Positions 8,708 through 17,509 of a stretch of DNA of 59,193 nt are shown one piece after another. The DNA comes from an uncultured Eubacteriales bacterium (GTDB lineage Bacteria > Bacillota > Clostridia > Oscillospirales > Acutalibacteraceae). Under the pieces are notes generated by a model. The model did no database searches. It was given only the letters and a program-made list of their open reading frames with translations, and was not told the origin of the DNA. The translations under genes were made by a program, and so were the position numbers. Positions within the stretch are counted from its first letter, which is position 1. Each line of letters starts with the position of its first letter. Location: positions 1 to 59,193 of the forward strand of contig CAKSFA010000009.1 of the NCBI GenBank assembly GCA_934454125.1, written 5' to 3'.

Positions 8708-9059
8708 GGCGTTTTTCTCCGTTTAAATCATCAATCAGTTTGGAAATGCCCGCACCGTAGGCAATGGAGTCGGTTGCGGTGAAAGTCAGCTGCGGAACAT
8801 GGCGCAGTTTTAAGCGGTGACCCAGCTCTCGGCGGATAAAGCCGGAGGCAGAGGTGAGACCCTGCTGCGCAGTTTTTGCCTGCTCAAGCCCCTGCATGGC
8901 GCTGACGTAGACCGTGCAATACGAAAGGTCGTTTGTGACATCGACGCGCACGATGCTCAGCAGCCCCTGCTGGACGCGGGGGTCTTTGAGCTCACGCACA
9001 ATGGCGGTGAGCTCGCGGTGGATATCTTCTGTGATGCGTTGCAGTCTGTGACCTGCCAT
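8697..9059 (-). CDS. rbfA: 30S ribosome-binding factor A
   Basis: 120 aa from ATG 9059. RbfA is a KH-like cold-shock factor that assists late 30S maturation around helix 1 of 16S rRNA. The N-terminus HRLQRITEDIHRELTAIVRE, the central DPRVQQGLLSIVRVDVTNDLSYCTVYVS and the FIRRELGHRLKLRHVPQLTF segment are typical. A longer reading frame begins at 9104, but the start at 9059 has GGAGG ten bases upstream and matches the family N-terminus. Confidence 0.94.
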   Translation of the reverse strand: MAGHRLQRITEDIHRELTAIVRELKDPRVQQGLLSIVRVDVTNDLSYCTVYVSAMQGLEQAKTAQQGLTSASGFIRRELGHRLKLRHVPQLTFTATDSIAYGAGISKLIDDLNGEKRHAD

Positions 9060-9133
9060 ACGCTTTACGCCTCCTTTGGCGGCGGTGTGCCGCAATGATA
9101 ACAAAGGGCAGGCACTGCGCCTGCCGCTTGGGG

Positions 9134-11506
9134 TCAGTCTTCGCGATATTCTTCCATTTCGTAGGATTCAAATACGTCGCCCTCTTTGACATCGCTGAAA
9201 TGCTCTAAGGTGACACCGCATTCGTAGCCCTCGGCAACCTCTTTGACGTCGTCTTTGAAGCGGCGCAGAGAGGCGATTTTATCATCGGCGATGATGATGC
9301 CGTCGCGCACAACGCGTACCAACGAATTGCGCACGATTTTGCCGGAGGTGACGTAGGAGCCCATGACGATGCCGACGTTGGTGATTTTGTAAACCTGGCG
9401 GCATTCTGCTCTGCCGTGGAGCACCTCGCGGTATTTGGGTGCCAGCAAGCCTTTCATCGCAGCTTCGACATCTTCGATGGCCTCGTAGATGACGCGGTAA
9501 AGATGCAGGTCGATGCCGTCGCGCTTTGCGCTTTCTTCTGCGACGGGATCCGGCCGGACGTTGAAGCCGATGATGATGGCATTGGACGCGCCTGCCAGCA
9601 TGACATCGGACTCGCTGACAGCACCGACGCCGCCGTGGATGACTTTGACGCGCACTTCGTCATTGCTGAGTTTTTCAAGCGATTGGCGCACGGCTTCGAA
9701 GGAGCCTTGCACGTCTGCTTTGACGATGATTTGCAGCTCTTTCATCTGGCCTTCTTGCATTTGGTCGAACAGATTGTCGAGCGTGACCTTGGTTTGCGCA
9801 TTGAAGCGTTCTTCTTTTTGCTGTGAGCGGCGTTGCTCGACCAACTGGCGGGCAAGGCGCTCATCGGAAACGGCGTTGAAGATGTCGCCGCCCTGCGGAA
9901 CGTCGTCAAGACCGGTGATTTCGACCGGAACGGAGGGACCGGCTGTTTTGACATGCTCGCCCCTGTCGTTGGTCATGGCGCGGACTCTGCCCACGGTGGT
10001 GCCGGCAACGATGCTGTCGCCGGTTTTCAGGGTGCCGTTTTGCACCAGAATGGTGGCAATGGGGCCTCTGCCCTTGTCCAGGCGTGCTTCGATCACGGTG
10101 CCTTTTGCAGCTCTGTCGGGATTTGCTTTGAGCTCTTTCATATCGGCAACAAGCATGACCATTTCAAGCAACTCGGGAATACCCTGACCGGTCAATGCAG
10201 AAATGGGCATGCAGGGAACGTCTCCGCCCCACTCTTCCGGTAGAATTTCGTGCTGGGTGAGCTGCTCTTTGACTTTGTCGGGATTGGCGGTGGGTTTATC
10301 CATCTTGTTGATGGCAACGATGATGGAAACACCGGCTGCCTTGGCATGGCTGATAGCCTCGACCGTCTGCGGCTTGATGCCGTCGTCTGCTGCGACAACG
10401 AGAATGGCGATGTCTGTAACCTGTGCGCCGCGGGCACGCATGGTGGTGAAGGCTTCGTGGCCGGGGGTATCGAGGAAGGTAATCTCGCCGCCTTTGACGG
10501 AAACGCGGTAAGCACCGATGTGCTGCGTGATGCCGCCGGCCTCTGACTTGGTAACGTTGGCTTTGCGGATGGCATCAAGCAGAGAGGTTTTGCCGTGGTC
10601 AACGTGACCCATGACAACGACGACCGGTGCTCTTGGCACCAGGTTATCATCTTCATCTTCGCTGTCGTCGATGATTTGCTCTTCGATGGTGACAACGACC
10701 TCTTTTTCGACTTTGGCGTGGAACTCCATGGCGATGAGGGAGGCGGTGTCGAAGTCGATGACGTCATTGACAGTGGCCATGACACCCATGAGCATCAGTT
10801 TTTTGATGACCTCTGCCGCGGTTGCCTTGAGACGCAGGGCAAGCTCGCTGACGACGATTTCGTCCGGCACGGTGATGGTCATTTGTTTTTTCTGGCGCTC
10901 TAACTGAATGCGCTTGAGACGCTCTGCTTCGGTTTCTTTGCGGGAATTTTTGGGCTTGCCGCGGTATTGACTGCTGCGCTGCGTCAACTTTTGCTTATTG
11001 ACGGTATGGTCGGTTTTGACCTTTTCGCTTGCAAGGCGATCATATTTTTCGTTGTAACGGTCCATATTGACTTGGGAGGTGCGGGTATCGACGATTCTGC
11101 CGGCCGGTTTTTGCACCGTTTGTGAAGCGACAGGCTGCACTGCGGGCTGCCCGGCCGGTTCGCTTTTGGATTTTGCCGGCGCTTTGGACGCTGCCGGTTT
11201 TTCCGGAGCGCTTTCTTTTGTTTTTTCTGCCGGTTGTTTTTCTGCGGGTTTTTGTGCAGCATCCGGCTGCGGTTGTGCCTGCGCTTGCTGAGCTGACGGC
11301 GTTGACCGCTGTGCAAAATAAGCTTCGAACGATTCTACGCTGTTTTGCTTTGTGAATGCATCGAACACAACGTCAAGTTCTTCTTCTGTGAGCGCGGTCA
11401 TGTATTTTTTTGGCTCTTCGCTGAGCGGTTTGAGCACTTCGATGATGGCTTTATTTTCGACATTGAGGTCTTTGGCAACCTCGTTTACGCGGTATTTTTT
11501 CATCAT
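9134..11506 (-). CDS. infB: Translation initiation factor IF-2
   Basis: 790 aa, typical for Clostridia. It delivers fMet-tRNA to the 30S subunit and promotes subunit joining. Regions in order: an IF2-N domain at 1-55 (KKYRVNEVAKDLNV), a low-complexity Ala/Pro/Lys/Gln linker at about 70-135, a second IF2-N module near 210-265, the GTPase domain with P-loop GHVDHGKTS at about 300-308, switch II DTPGHEAF and NKMD, and C-terminal beta-barrel domains ending GYECGVTLEHFSDVKEGD. Two ATG codons are adjacent at the start (11506 and 11503); GGAGG upstream serves either. Confidence 0.97.
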   Translation of the reverse strand: MMKKYRVNEVAKDLNVENKAIIEVLKPLSEEPKKYMTALTEEELDVVFDAFTKQNSVESFEAYFAQRSTPSAQQAQAQPQPDAAQKPAEKQPAEKTKESAPEKPAASKAPAKSKSEPAGQPAVQPVASQTVQKPAGRIVDTRTSQVNMDRYNEKYDRLASEKVKTDHTVNKQKLTQRSSQYRGKPKNSRKETEAERLKRIQLERQKKQMTITVPDEIVVSELALRLKATAAEVIKKLMLMGVMATVNDVIDFDTASLIAMEFHAKVEKEVVVTIEEQIIDDSEDEDDNLVPRAPVVVVMGHVDHGKTSLLDAIRKANVTKSEAGGITQHIGAYRVSVKGGEITFLDTPGHEAFTTMRARGAQVTDIAILVVAADDGIKPQTVEAISHAKAAGVSIIVAINKMDKPTANPDKVKEQLTQHEILPEEWGGDVPCMPISALTGQGIPELLEMVMLVADMKELKANPDRAAKGTVIEARLDKGRGPIATILVQNGTLKTGDSIVAGTTVGRVRAMTNDRGEHVKTAGPSVPVEITGLDDVPQGGDIFNAVSDERLARQLVEQRRSQQKEERFNAQTKVTLDNLFDQMQEGQMKELQIIVKADVQGSFEAVRQSLEKLSNDEVRVKVIHGGVGAVSESDVMLAGASNAIIIGFNVRPDPVAEESAKRDGIDLHLYRVIYEAIEDVEAAMKGLLAPKYREVLHGRAECRQVYKITNVGIVMGSYVTSGKIVRNSLVRVVRDGIIIADDKIASLRRFKDDVKEVAEGYECGVTLEHFSDVKEGDVFESYEMEEYRED

Positions 11507-11522
11507 ATGGTCCTACTCCTCC

Positions 11523-11846
11523 TCATTCTTCTCTGTAATGGTCCGTTGGGCTGCACAGGGCATACAGCTTGTTGGCAAAGCCGGCGTCGTTGACGGCGAT
11601 GACACCGGTGCGTTTGCCCAGCGCGGCGCCTATTTCATCCATGGTGTGTGCCATGGTAAGTAGTGTGGTTTTTGTATCTTGTGCGGTAAAACAAATGCTT
11701 TTTTGGGTGCGGGGAGAAAGATCTGCTGCTGTGAGCACCAGGAAGGCTTTGCCCGTGTGCATGGACTCGACTGCGGGGTCGTGCCCCAGAGAGAGCTTGC
11801 CGGCACGGCGGGCCAGCCCCAGCAGAGACAGCAATTTATTCTGCAT
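11523..11846 (-). CDS. rplGA: L7Ae/L30e-like ribosomal protein YlxQ
   Basis: 107 aa. It is a small kink-turn RNA-binding protein of the L7Ae/L30e/Gadd45 superfamily, known in Bacillus as YlxQ (RplGA), which co-occurs with nusA and infB. Family traits visible are LGLARRAGKLSLGHDPAVESM, a central FLVLTAADLSPRTQKSI and AVNDAGFANKL near the end. It overlaps the rnpM gene by 11 bp and is followed by infB 16 bp later, so it is clearly co-translated in the operon. Confidence 0.9.
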   Translation of the reverse strand: MQNKLLSLLGLARRAGKLSLGHDPAVESMHTGKAFLVLTAADLSPRTQKSICFTAQDTKTTLLTMAHTMDEIGAALGKRTGVIAVNDAGFANKLYALCSPTDHYREE

Positions 11847-12141
11847 ATTGCCCGATCTCCTCTTCTAAGCGCTCAAACACCTGCGGGGGAATTTGACAGG
11901 AAAAGGCGCGCTCGAAACGCCGCGCTTTGCGGGCTGCTTTGAGGCAGTCTACGCTTTTGCAGACGTAGGCCCCTCTGCCGGATTTTTTGCCCGTAAGGTC
12001 TAGCAAAATCTCGCCGGCGGCAATGACAGCGCCGGTATCATCTTTTTCGCCGGGCGTTTTGACAATGCGCACCAGCTCTGTTTTGGGCTTCATTTCTCCG
12101 CAGCCGGTGCATTTGCGCAGGGGAATCTTTTTTTTCTGCAT
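11836..12141 (-). CDS. rnpM: YlxR/DUF448 protein, RNase P modulator RnpM
   Basis: 101 aa. The family signature is present: RKCTGCGEMKPKTELVRIV at the N-terminus and the GRGAYVCKSVDCLKAARK motif in the middle. The Bacillus homologue YlxR (RnpM) binds the RNase P RNA and modulates its activity. The conserved cysteines (C-T-G-C and the later C...C) are retained. It lies directly after nusA (24-bp gap) and overlaps ylxQ, the standard nusA-ylxR-ylxQ-infB order. Confidence 0.92.
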   Translation of the reverse strand: MQKKKIPLRKCTGCGEMKPKTELVRIVKTPGEKDDTGAVIAAGEILLDLTGKKSGRGAYVCKSVDCLKAARKARRFERAFSCQIPPQVFERLEEEIGQYAE

Positions 12142-12165
12142 GTGATCTACCGCCTTTTTATGGTG

Positions 12166-13263
12166 TTATTCCTCGGTTGGTTCTGCCGGTTGGTCTTGTT
12201 CCGGCAGTGCGTCCGGCTCTTCGCCGTAGAAGCCGCTCTCTGGTTTGATGTCGATCTTCCAGCCGGTTAATTTGGCGGCAAGGCGGGCGTTTTGCCCCTT
12301 GTTGCCAATGGCAAGTGAAAGCTGGCTATCCGGCACAGTGACGCGGCAGGCGCGGTTTTCGGCATCTGTGACAACGACGGAGAGCACCTCTGCCGGGGAA
12401 AGCGCTGCCGAAATGAACTGTGCGGGATCTTCGCTGTATTCAATGATGTCTATCTTTTCGCCGTTAAGCTCGTTGACGATATTGGAGACGCGGGCACCGC
12501 GTGTGCCGATGCAGGCGCCGACAGCATCGACATCTGCGTTGTGACTGAGCACTGCCAGCTTGGTGCGGGAACCGGCCTCGCGAGAAACGGCTTTGACCTC
12601 GACGGTGCCGTCGTAAATTTCGGGCACTTCGGTTTCAAACAGGCGTTTGACCAGGTCGGGATGTGTGCGAGAGATCATGGCACGGGGGCCGCGGTCGGTC
12701 TCTTTGACATCGACGATGTAAACCTTGATGTGGTCACCCTCTCGAATTTGCTCATTGCCGACCTGCTCGCTACGGGGGAGCACTGCCTCTGCCTTGCCGA
12801 TGCGCAGGGAAACAGCTCCGCTGCGGGGATCAATGCGCTCGACCAGCGCGCTGACCAGCTCTTGCTGCTTGCTTTGGAATTCTTGCATCATCAGACCGCG
12901 CTCGCCGTCTCGGATGCCCTGGCGGATGATGTTGCGTGCAGTTTGGGCGGCAATGCGGCCGAACTCCCTGGTGTTGAGCAGCAGCTCTACCATATCGCCC
13001 AAGGCGGCGTCGGGGTTGATTTTTTGTGCATCTTCTAATGAGATTTCGCAGCCGGGATCGAAGACTTCTTCGACGACCTCTTTGCTGAGGTAAACATCGA
13101 ACGTGCCGGTTTCGGAATTGACCTGAACGCGGGCTTCTTCGTTACCGTAGCTATTTTTGCAGGCGGTGAGAATGGCTTTGGTGATTTTATCAAGCATAAA
13201 CCCGACCTCGATGCCACGCTCTTTCTCCAAAAGATTCAATGCTTCAAACAATTCACTGCTCAT
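12166..13263 (-). CDS. nusA: Transcription termination/antitermination factor NusA
   Basis: 365 aa, the short Gram-positive form without the C-terminal acidic repeat domains of E. coli NusA. Regions: an N-terminal RNA-polymerase-binding domain (SSELFEALNLLEKERGIE), an S1 domain around 135-200 (RIGKAEAVLPRSEQV), then tandem KH domains with GACIGTRGARVSNIVNEL and LAIGNKGQNARLAAKLTGW. A Glu/Pro-rich tail ends the protein. The start ATG at 13263 is 5 bp after the rimP stop, and its Shine-Dalgarno (AGGAGG) lies inside the rimP end; an open frame 10 codons longer is rejected for that reason. Confidence 0.96.
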   Translation of the reverse strand: MSSELFEALNLLEKERGIEVGFMLDKITKAILTACKNSYGNEEARVQVNSETGTFDVYLSKEVVEEVFDPGCEISLEDAQKINPDAALGDMVELLLNTREFGRIAAQTARNIIRQGIRDGERGLMMQEFQSKQQELVSALVERIDPRSGAVSLRIGKAEAVLPRSEQVGNEQIREGDHIKVYIVDVKETDRGPRAMISRTHPDLVKRLFETEVPEIYDGTVEVKAVSREAGSRTKLAVLSHNADVDAVGACIGTRGARVSNIVNELNGEKIDIIEYSEDPAQFISAALSPAEVLSVVVTDAENRACRVTVPDSQLSLAIGNKGQNARLAAKLTGWKIDIKPESGFYGEEPDALPEQDQPAEPTEE

Positions 13264-13267
13264 GTTT

Positions 13268-13780
13268 TTAAAACTCCTCCTCAAGCTCTTCATCTATATC
13301 AATGTATTCATCGCAGGTTTTGATGGACGATGCGTCTTTTTTTGCAATGGTAAGCTGCTCGCCCTGCTCGGTTTCAAGCGTAAGGACACCATCTTCAAAT
13401 GCTTGCAGAATGCCGGTGATCTCTTTTTGGCCGTTTGGCAGCGGGCGAAACAGCCTTGCCCTGACAACCGCGCCCAGGAACGCCTGAAAATGCGCCGGAC
13501 AGAGCAGCTCGCGGTCGATGCCGGGGGAGCAAACCTCCAGGCAATATTCGCCGTCGATGGGGTCCAGCTGATCAAGCGGGTCATTGATAGCGCGGCTCAT
13601 GGCCTCGCAGTCATCGAGTGTGACGCCCTGCGGTTTGTCGATAAACACGCGCAGGTACCAATAGGAGCCTTCTTTTTCATAGCGGACGTCCCACAAGGTT
13701 AGACCCAGTTGCTGCGCAAACGGCAGGCAAAGCTGTGTGACTGCGGCAACGGTGTTGCCGGATTTTTTCTTTTGTGCCAA
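13268..13780 (-). CDS. rimP: Ribosome maturation factor RimP
   Basis: 170 aa. RimP helps assemble the 30S head. The signature LTLWDVRYEKEGSYWYLRVF, followed by IDKPQGVTLDDCEAMSRAI and VCSPGIDRELLCPAHF, is characteristic. The C-terminal SH3-like domain is followed by an acidic tail (EYIDIDEELEEEF). It is the first gene of the nusA-infB operon. A leader hairpin precedes it. Confidence 0.95.
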   Translation of the reverse strand: MAQKKKSGNTVAAVTQLCLPFAQQLGLTLWDVRYEKEGSYWYLRVFIDKPQGVTLDDCEAMSRAINDPLDQLDPIDGEYCLEVCSPGIDRELLCPAHFQAFLGAVVRARLFRPLPNGQKEITGILQAFEDGVLTLETEQGEQLTIAKKDASSIKTCDEYIDIDEELEEEF

Positions 13781-13804
13781 ACTGATTCACCTCAAATAAC
13801 AATA

Positions 13805-13828
13805 AAAGAGCGGGCTGACCCACTCTTT
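13805..13828 (-). promoter_or_regulatory. rimP leader hairpin (possible attenuator)
   Basis: In the minus-strand transcript, AAAGAGTGGG pairs with CCCGCTCTTT (10 bp with one G-U) around a TCAG loop, followed at once by a U-rich stretch. It lies 25-48 bases before the rimP start. It looks like an intrinsic terminator in the leader of the operon, so it may attenuate transcription or be the target of NusA-dependent control; the regulatory role is inferred. Confidence 0.65.
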
Positions 13829-13950
13829 CATCTTTCTTACGATTACAATCGTATTTTATCACAGCTTGCAGGTAAAAGCAAGGGGTTATGCCGCTTTTTT
13901 CTGCAATTTTCTAAAAAATAGAAATTTTTCAGAGCGGGTGGAACAGTGGA

Positions 13951-14490
13951 TTATTCTTCCATCTGCCGGCCTAAAAATGCGGCGGCCACCTGCGTCATTT
14001 GAATTTCTGACTGCTGGGGCGGGGTGTTGTTGTCATCCATAAGCATGACAACGGCGCCGGAGACATCGCCGGAAGCTACGATGGGATACATCACGCCGGC
14101 GGGACGCTCGATGCCTTCAATGGGACGCATGGCCGGGCCGTCTTTGGCGCTGACGAATTTTTGGCGGCTGTGCATATATTCTTCCATGACGGGACTGACA
14201 CGGCGTTCTAAAAACTCTTTTTTGGAAACGCCTGCCGTTGCTACAACATGGTCGCTGTCGCAAATTACGACGGGTACACCGGCAGTTTTGCTAAGTACCT
14301 CGGCGTATTGCTCAGCAAAGGTGGACAACTCACCCACAGGCGAATATTTGCGGAAAATGACACCGCCGTCTGTATTGGTGAAAATTTCGAGCGGGTCGCC
14401 CTCCCGAATGCGCAGTGTGCGGCGAATTTCTTTTGGGATGACCACTCTGCCCAAATCATCGATTCTTCTTACAATTCCTGTTGCTCTCAT
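13951..14490 (-). CDS. spoVT: Stage V sporulation protein T
   Basis: 179 aa, matching SpoVT, the AbrB-family regulator of late forespore genes. The N-terminal swapped-hairpin DNA-binding domain is MRATGIVRRIDDLGRVVIPK and following residues (1-50). The remainder is the GAF-like ligand domain (VPVVICDSDHVVATAGVSKKEFL; GVMYPIVASGDVSGAVVML). It is a strong marker that the organism can make endospores. It is monocistronic and divergent from zapA, with a sigma-G-like promoter upstream. GGAGG precedes the start. Confidence 0.95.
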   Translation of the reverse strand: MRATGIVRRIDDLGRVVIPKEIRRTLRIREGDPLEIFTNTDGGVIFRKYSPVGELSTFAEQYAEVLSKTAGVPVVICDSDHVVATAGVSKKEFLERRVSPVMEEYMHSRQKFVSAKDGPAMRPIEGIERPAGVMYPIVASGDVSGAVVMLMDDNNTPPQQSEIQMTQVAAAFLGRQMEE

Positions 14491-14554
14491 TGATTATTCA
14501 ATCCTCCGCGTTACAAATTTGGCACACGCTTGTTCCGGTGCAATTTACCGAAAT

Positions 14555-14584
14555 TAGTATTTGCGTCCATTCCAAAATTATTCT
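14555..14584 (-). promoter_or_regulatory. Candidate sigma-G promoter of spoVT
   Basis: On the minus strand AGAATA (14579-14584), a 17-base spacer and AATACTA (14555-14561) fit the sigma-G consensus TGAATA-N17/18-CATACTA at 11 of 13 positions. It ends 65 bases before the spoVT start. In Bacillus, spoVT is transcribed by sigma-G in the forespore, so the match is expected biologically. Confidence 0.6.
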
Positions 14585-14698
14585 GCAGCTTTTTACAGCT
14601 TTTTTTGAAATTTTTTGAACAGCCGCCCCTTTTCAAATGCAGATGTTTTATACTATAATGAAACGAAAAGAACAATAACGAAAGCAGAGGCGGACAAT

Positions 14699-15337
14699 AT
14701 GGACCGGACAAAAGTAAAGCTGCGCATTTGTGGCATTGACTGCACCATTACCAGCGATGACAACGAAGAATATGTGCGCACACTGGGCGGCGAGATTGAC
14801 CGTGCCATCAGCGCTGTGTTGCAGAAAAACAACCGCATTTCGCTTTCGATGGCGGCGATTATTACGGCGATGACGTATTGCGATGATGCTGCAAAGGCAA
14901 AGGCAGAGCTGCTGGAGCACAAGGCGATGACACAGGAGCTGCACCGTTTGCAGGAAGCAGAACAGGAGGCGCGCACACAGGCAGAGCAGCTGCGCAGTGA
15001 ACTGGAGCTGATGCGGAGCATTTTGAACGAAGTGAAGCCGGAACAGCAGGCGCCGGAGCAGCAACCTGTTGCTACAGAACAGGCAGATCCGCTGGAGGAG
15101 TTGTATGGGTTGATCAACCTTGGCGCGCCGCCGCCGGAGCACGAAACCGAACCGGAACCGCCGATGCAGACCGTACAAAAAAAGATCGATTTGCCGGAAA
15201 CGGACTTGCAGGAGACAGCAATACCGGCAGAGTCGGAAACCATGATGATGATGGGCGATTATACGGTGCCAAAGCCTCCGTATGAGCCGGAGTTGCCCAG
15301 CGATGAAACATTTTTGGGGTATTTTACACATGACTGA
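14699..15337 (+). CDS. zapA: Cell division protein ZapA with long C-terminal extension
   Basis: 212 aa. Residues 1-95 are a ZapA domain: KVKLRICGIDCTITSDDNEEYVRTL, followed by the dimerising helix (IDRAISAVLQKNNRISLSMAAIITAMTY is the region). ZapA crosslinks FtsZ filaments at midcell. The helix continues as a Glu/Gln-rich coiled coil to about residue 120. A further 90 residues are acidic and proline-rich and look disordered, ending DETFLGYFTHD. Ordinary ZapA is about 85-110 aa. The start ATG 14699 is chosen at the family N-terminus (AGAGGCGG upstream). TATAAT at 14654-14659 may be its -10. The gene overlaps the U32 peptidase gene by 8 bp. Confidence 0.85.
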   Translation: MDRTKVKLRICGIDCTITSDDNEEYVRTLGGEIDRAISAVLQKNNRISLSMAAIITAMTYCDDAAKAKAELLEHKAMTQELHRLQEAEQEARTQAEQLRSELELMRSILNEVKPEQQAPEQQPVATEQADPLEELYGLINLGAPPPEHETEPEPPMQTVQKKIDLPETDLQETAIPAESETMMMMGDYTVPKPPYEPELPSDETFLGYFTHD

Positions 15338-17453
15338 ACAACAATCGGGATTGACCAGACGGCCAACGCCGGAAATTTTAGCACCGGCCGGCTCGTTTGA
15401 AGCATTGGAGGCTGCTGTGCGCAGCGGCGCAGACGCGGTGTATGTGGGAGGCAGCATGTTCAGTGCGCGTGCGGCTGCGAAAAATTTTGACAATGACGCA
15501 TTGCAGGATGCAGTGCGCTATTGCTATGCAAGAGGCGTGCGGCTGCACCTGGCACTGAACACGTTATTGCTGGAACGGGAACTGAGCGATGCGCTGGCTT
15601 TGGCTGAATTTGCGTGTACGCTGCCGGTGGACGCCATCATCGTGCAGGACGTTGGTTTGCTGCATTTGCTGCGGAAAAGCGCACCGGAGCTGCCGCTGCA
15701 TGCTTCGACGCAGCTTTCGGTGCATACACCAAAAGGAGCGAGACTGCTGGCAGAGCAGGGCATTGCGCGCATTGTGCTGGCCAGAGAGCTTTCGATTGCG
15801 GAGATTCGGGCAATCTCGCAGGAATTGCGGAGCAGCGGCTTTGGGCATGTGGAGATTGAGCATTTTGTGCATGGTGCGCTGTGTATGTCTGTTTCGGGTC
15901 AATGTTATTTCAGCTCGCTGCTGGGCTCGCGCAGCGGCAACCGCGGGCAATGCGCCCAAACGTGTCGCCTGCCATTTGCGGCGCAGGGCGGAAATGGCTA
16001 TGATTTGAGTTTGAAGGATCTGTCAATGCCGGAGCGGATACCGGAGCTGTTGGAGGCGGGTGTGACCTCATTTAAAATTGAGGGAAGAATGAAGCGGCCG
16101 GAGTATGTGGCTGCTGCTACGACCGCTTGCCGCCTTGCTTTGGACCGGCAGGCGATCCCGCTGGAGTTGACGCAGAATTTGGAGGCGGTGTTTTCGCGCT
16201 CCGGTTTTACCGCCGGATACGCCGACGGGAAGTTGGGTAAAGAGATGTTCGGCGTGCGCACCAAAGCCAACGTGACCGACGCGACCAGCGCGGTATTTGG
16301 GCAAATACACGGATATTACAAAAATGAACGGCAAACGGTGGCGGTGACCTGCAGGCTGGTGGTAGCCAACGCAAAGCCGGTGACACTGACGGTGGCCGAC
16401 ACCGACGGACACAGCGTGACGGTAACGGCAGAGCCGCCGCAGGAGGCAGTGAACCGCCCATTGGAGGAGACACGCTGCACAGAGCAGTTGAAAAAAACGG
16501 GCGGCACGCCGTTTTGTATGACGAATGTGGAATGTGAACTGGAGCCGGGACTGACGATGCCGATCTCGGTGTTGAACCAGCTGCGCAGGCAGGCGCTGGA
16601 TTTATTGCTTATACAACGGGAGCGGCACAGTGCAATTACATTTGTGCCGGCGGACTTACCGCAAGAAACGCCACCGGACAAGCCGGAGCCGCTCCCGCTG
16701 CGTGCGGTGTTTGCTGCGGTGCAGCATGCAGATCTGATACCGGATGCGGCACGGCAGTGCGAGCTGCTCTATCTGCCGGTGGGCACAGGTATGGAGGTTG
16801 TGCAGGAATTGCTGGACCGCGGACTGCCGCTGGCAGTGACGTTGCCGCGCGGCATGTTTGGTGTGGAGATGCAAATCGCCAAAAAATTGGAGCAGTTTTT
16901 GGCGTTGGGCGTGCGGGATGTTTGGGCCGGCACCGTGAACGGTGTTGGGCTGGCAAAATCGCTGGGCTGCACGGTGCATGGCGGGTATGCGCTGAATATT
17001 ACCAACAGCGCTGCGTTGGCATGGTATGAACAGCTTGGACTGGCCGACACGGAGCTGAGCTATGAGTTGACATTTCAGCAGGCTGCGGCTTTGCGCGGCC
17101 GACTGCGGCGCGGACTGTTGCTTTATGGCAGGTTGCCGCTGATGCTGTGCCGCAACTGCCCGTGCAAGGTGTCTGACCATACCTGCAAAACGTGCGGCGG
17201 AACGGCCTGGCTGACCGACCGCAAGGGCGTGAAGTTCCCGGTGCAGTGTGACCACGGTTGCAGCGAGGTGATCAATTCGGTGCCGTTGGAAACGGCAGAC
17301 AGGTTGCATGCACTGGCCGGCGTGCAGTTTGGTGTGTTGCGTTTTACTGTGGAAAACTCTGTGGAAATTGCGGAAACTTTTTTGCGTTTTTCTGCGCAAA
17401 AATTGCCGGAAAGCGCTTATACACGCGGACTTTATGAAAAAGGAATTTTCTGA
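15330..17453 (+). CDS. Peptidase U32 family protein (RlhA-like, with DUF3656)
   Basis: 707 aa. The N-terminal U32 domain begins TPEILAPAGSFEALEAAVRSGADAVYVGG. The U32 family signature (E-x-F-x2-G-A-L-C-x4-G-x-C) is present as EHFVHGALCMSVSGQC, and further cysteines (GQCAQTC) complete an apparent four-Cys set. The length and C-terminal half fit the long RlhA/YrrO-type members; the E. coli protein RlhA hydroxylates a 23S rRNA cytidine, and others were described as collagenases. A second Cys cluster, CRNCPCKVSDHTCKTCGG, lies near the end. The start ATG (15330) overlaps the zapA stop, the usual zapA-U32 pairing in Clostridia. Real chemistry here is inferred from the family. Confidence 0.9.
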   Translation: MTEQQSGLTRRPTPEILAPAGSFEALEAAVRSGADAVYVGGSMFSARAAAKNFDNDALQDAVRYCYARGVRLHLALNTLLLERELSDALALAEFACTLPVDAIIVQDVGLLHLLRKSAPELPLHASTQLSVHTPKGARLLAEQGIARIVLARELSIAEIRAISQELRSSGFGHVEIEHFVHGALCMSVSGQCYFSSLLGSRSGNRGQCAQTCRLPFAAQGGNGYDLSLKDLSMPERIPELLEAGVTSFKIEGRMKRPEYVAAATTACRLALDRQAIPLELTQNLEAVFSRSGFTAGYADGKLGKEMFGVRTKANVTDATSAVFGQIHGYYKNERQTVAVTCRLVVANAKPVTLTVADTDGHSVTVTAEPPQEAVNRPLEETRCTEQLKKTGGTPFCMTNVECELEPGLTMPISVLNQLRRQALDLLLIQRERHSAITFVPADLPQETPPDKPEPLPLRAVFAAVQHADLIPDAARQCELLYLPVGTGMEVVQELLDRGLPLAVTLPRGMFGVEMQIAKKLEQFLALGVRDVWAGTVNGVGLAKSLGCTVHGGYALNITNSAALAWYEQLGLADTELSYELTFQQAAALRGRLRRGLLLYGRLPLMLCRNCPCKVSDHTCKTCGGTAWLTDRKGVKFPVQCDHGCSEVINSVPLETADRLHALAGVQFGVLRFTVENSVEIAETFLRFSAQKLPESAYTRGLYEKGIF

Positions 17454-17509
17454 ATTATGTAAACCAGCACATGCTTTGTGGAAATGTGGAAAACGAAAGG
17501 AAGGATCTT

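Noticed and set aside
14648..15493. 281-codon open frame antisense to zapA
   Set aside because: It overlaps a confident ZapA and the start of the U32 gene, and is Leu/Arg/Cys-rich low complexity.
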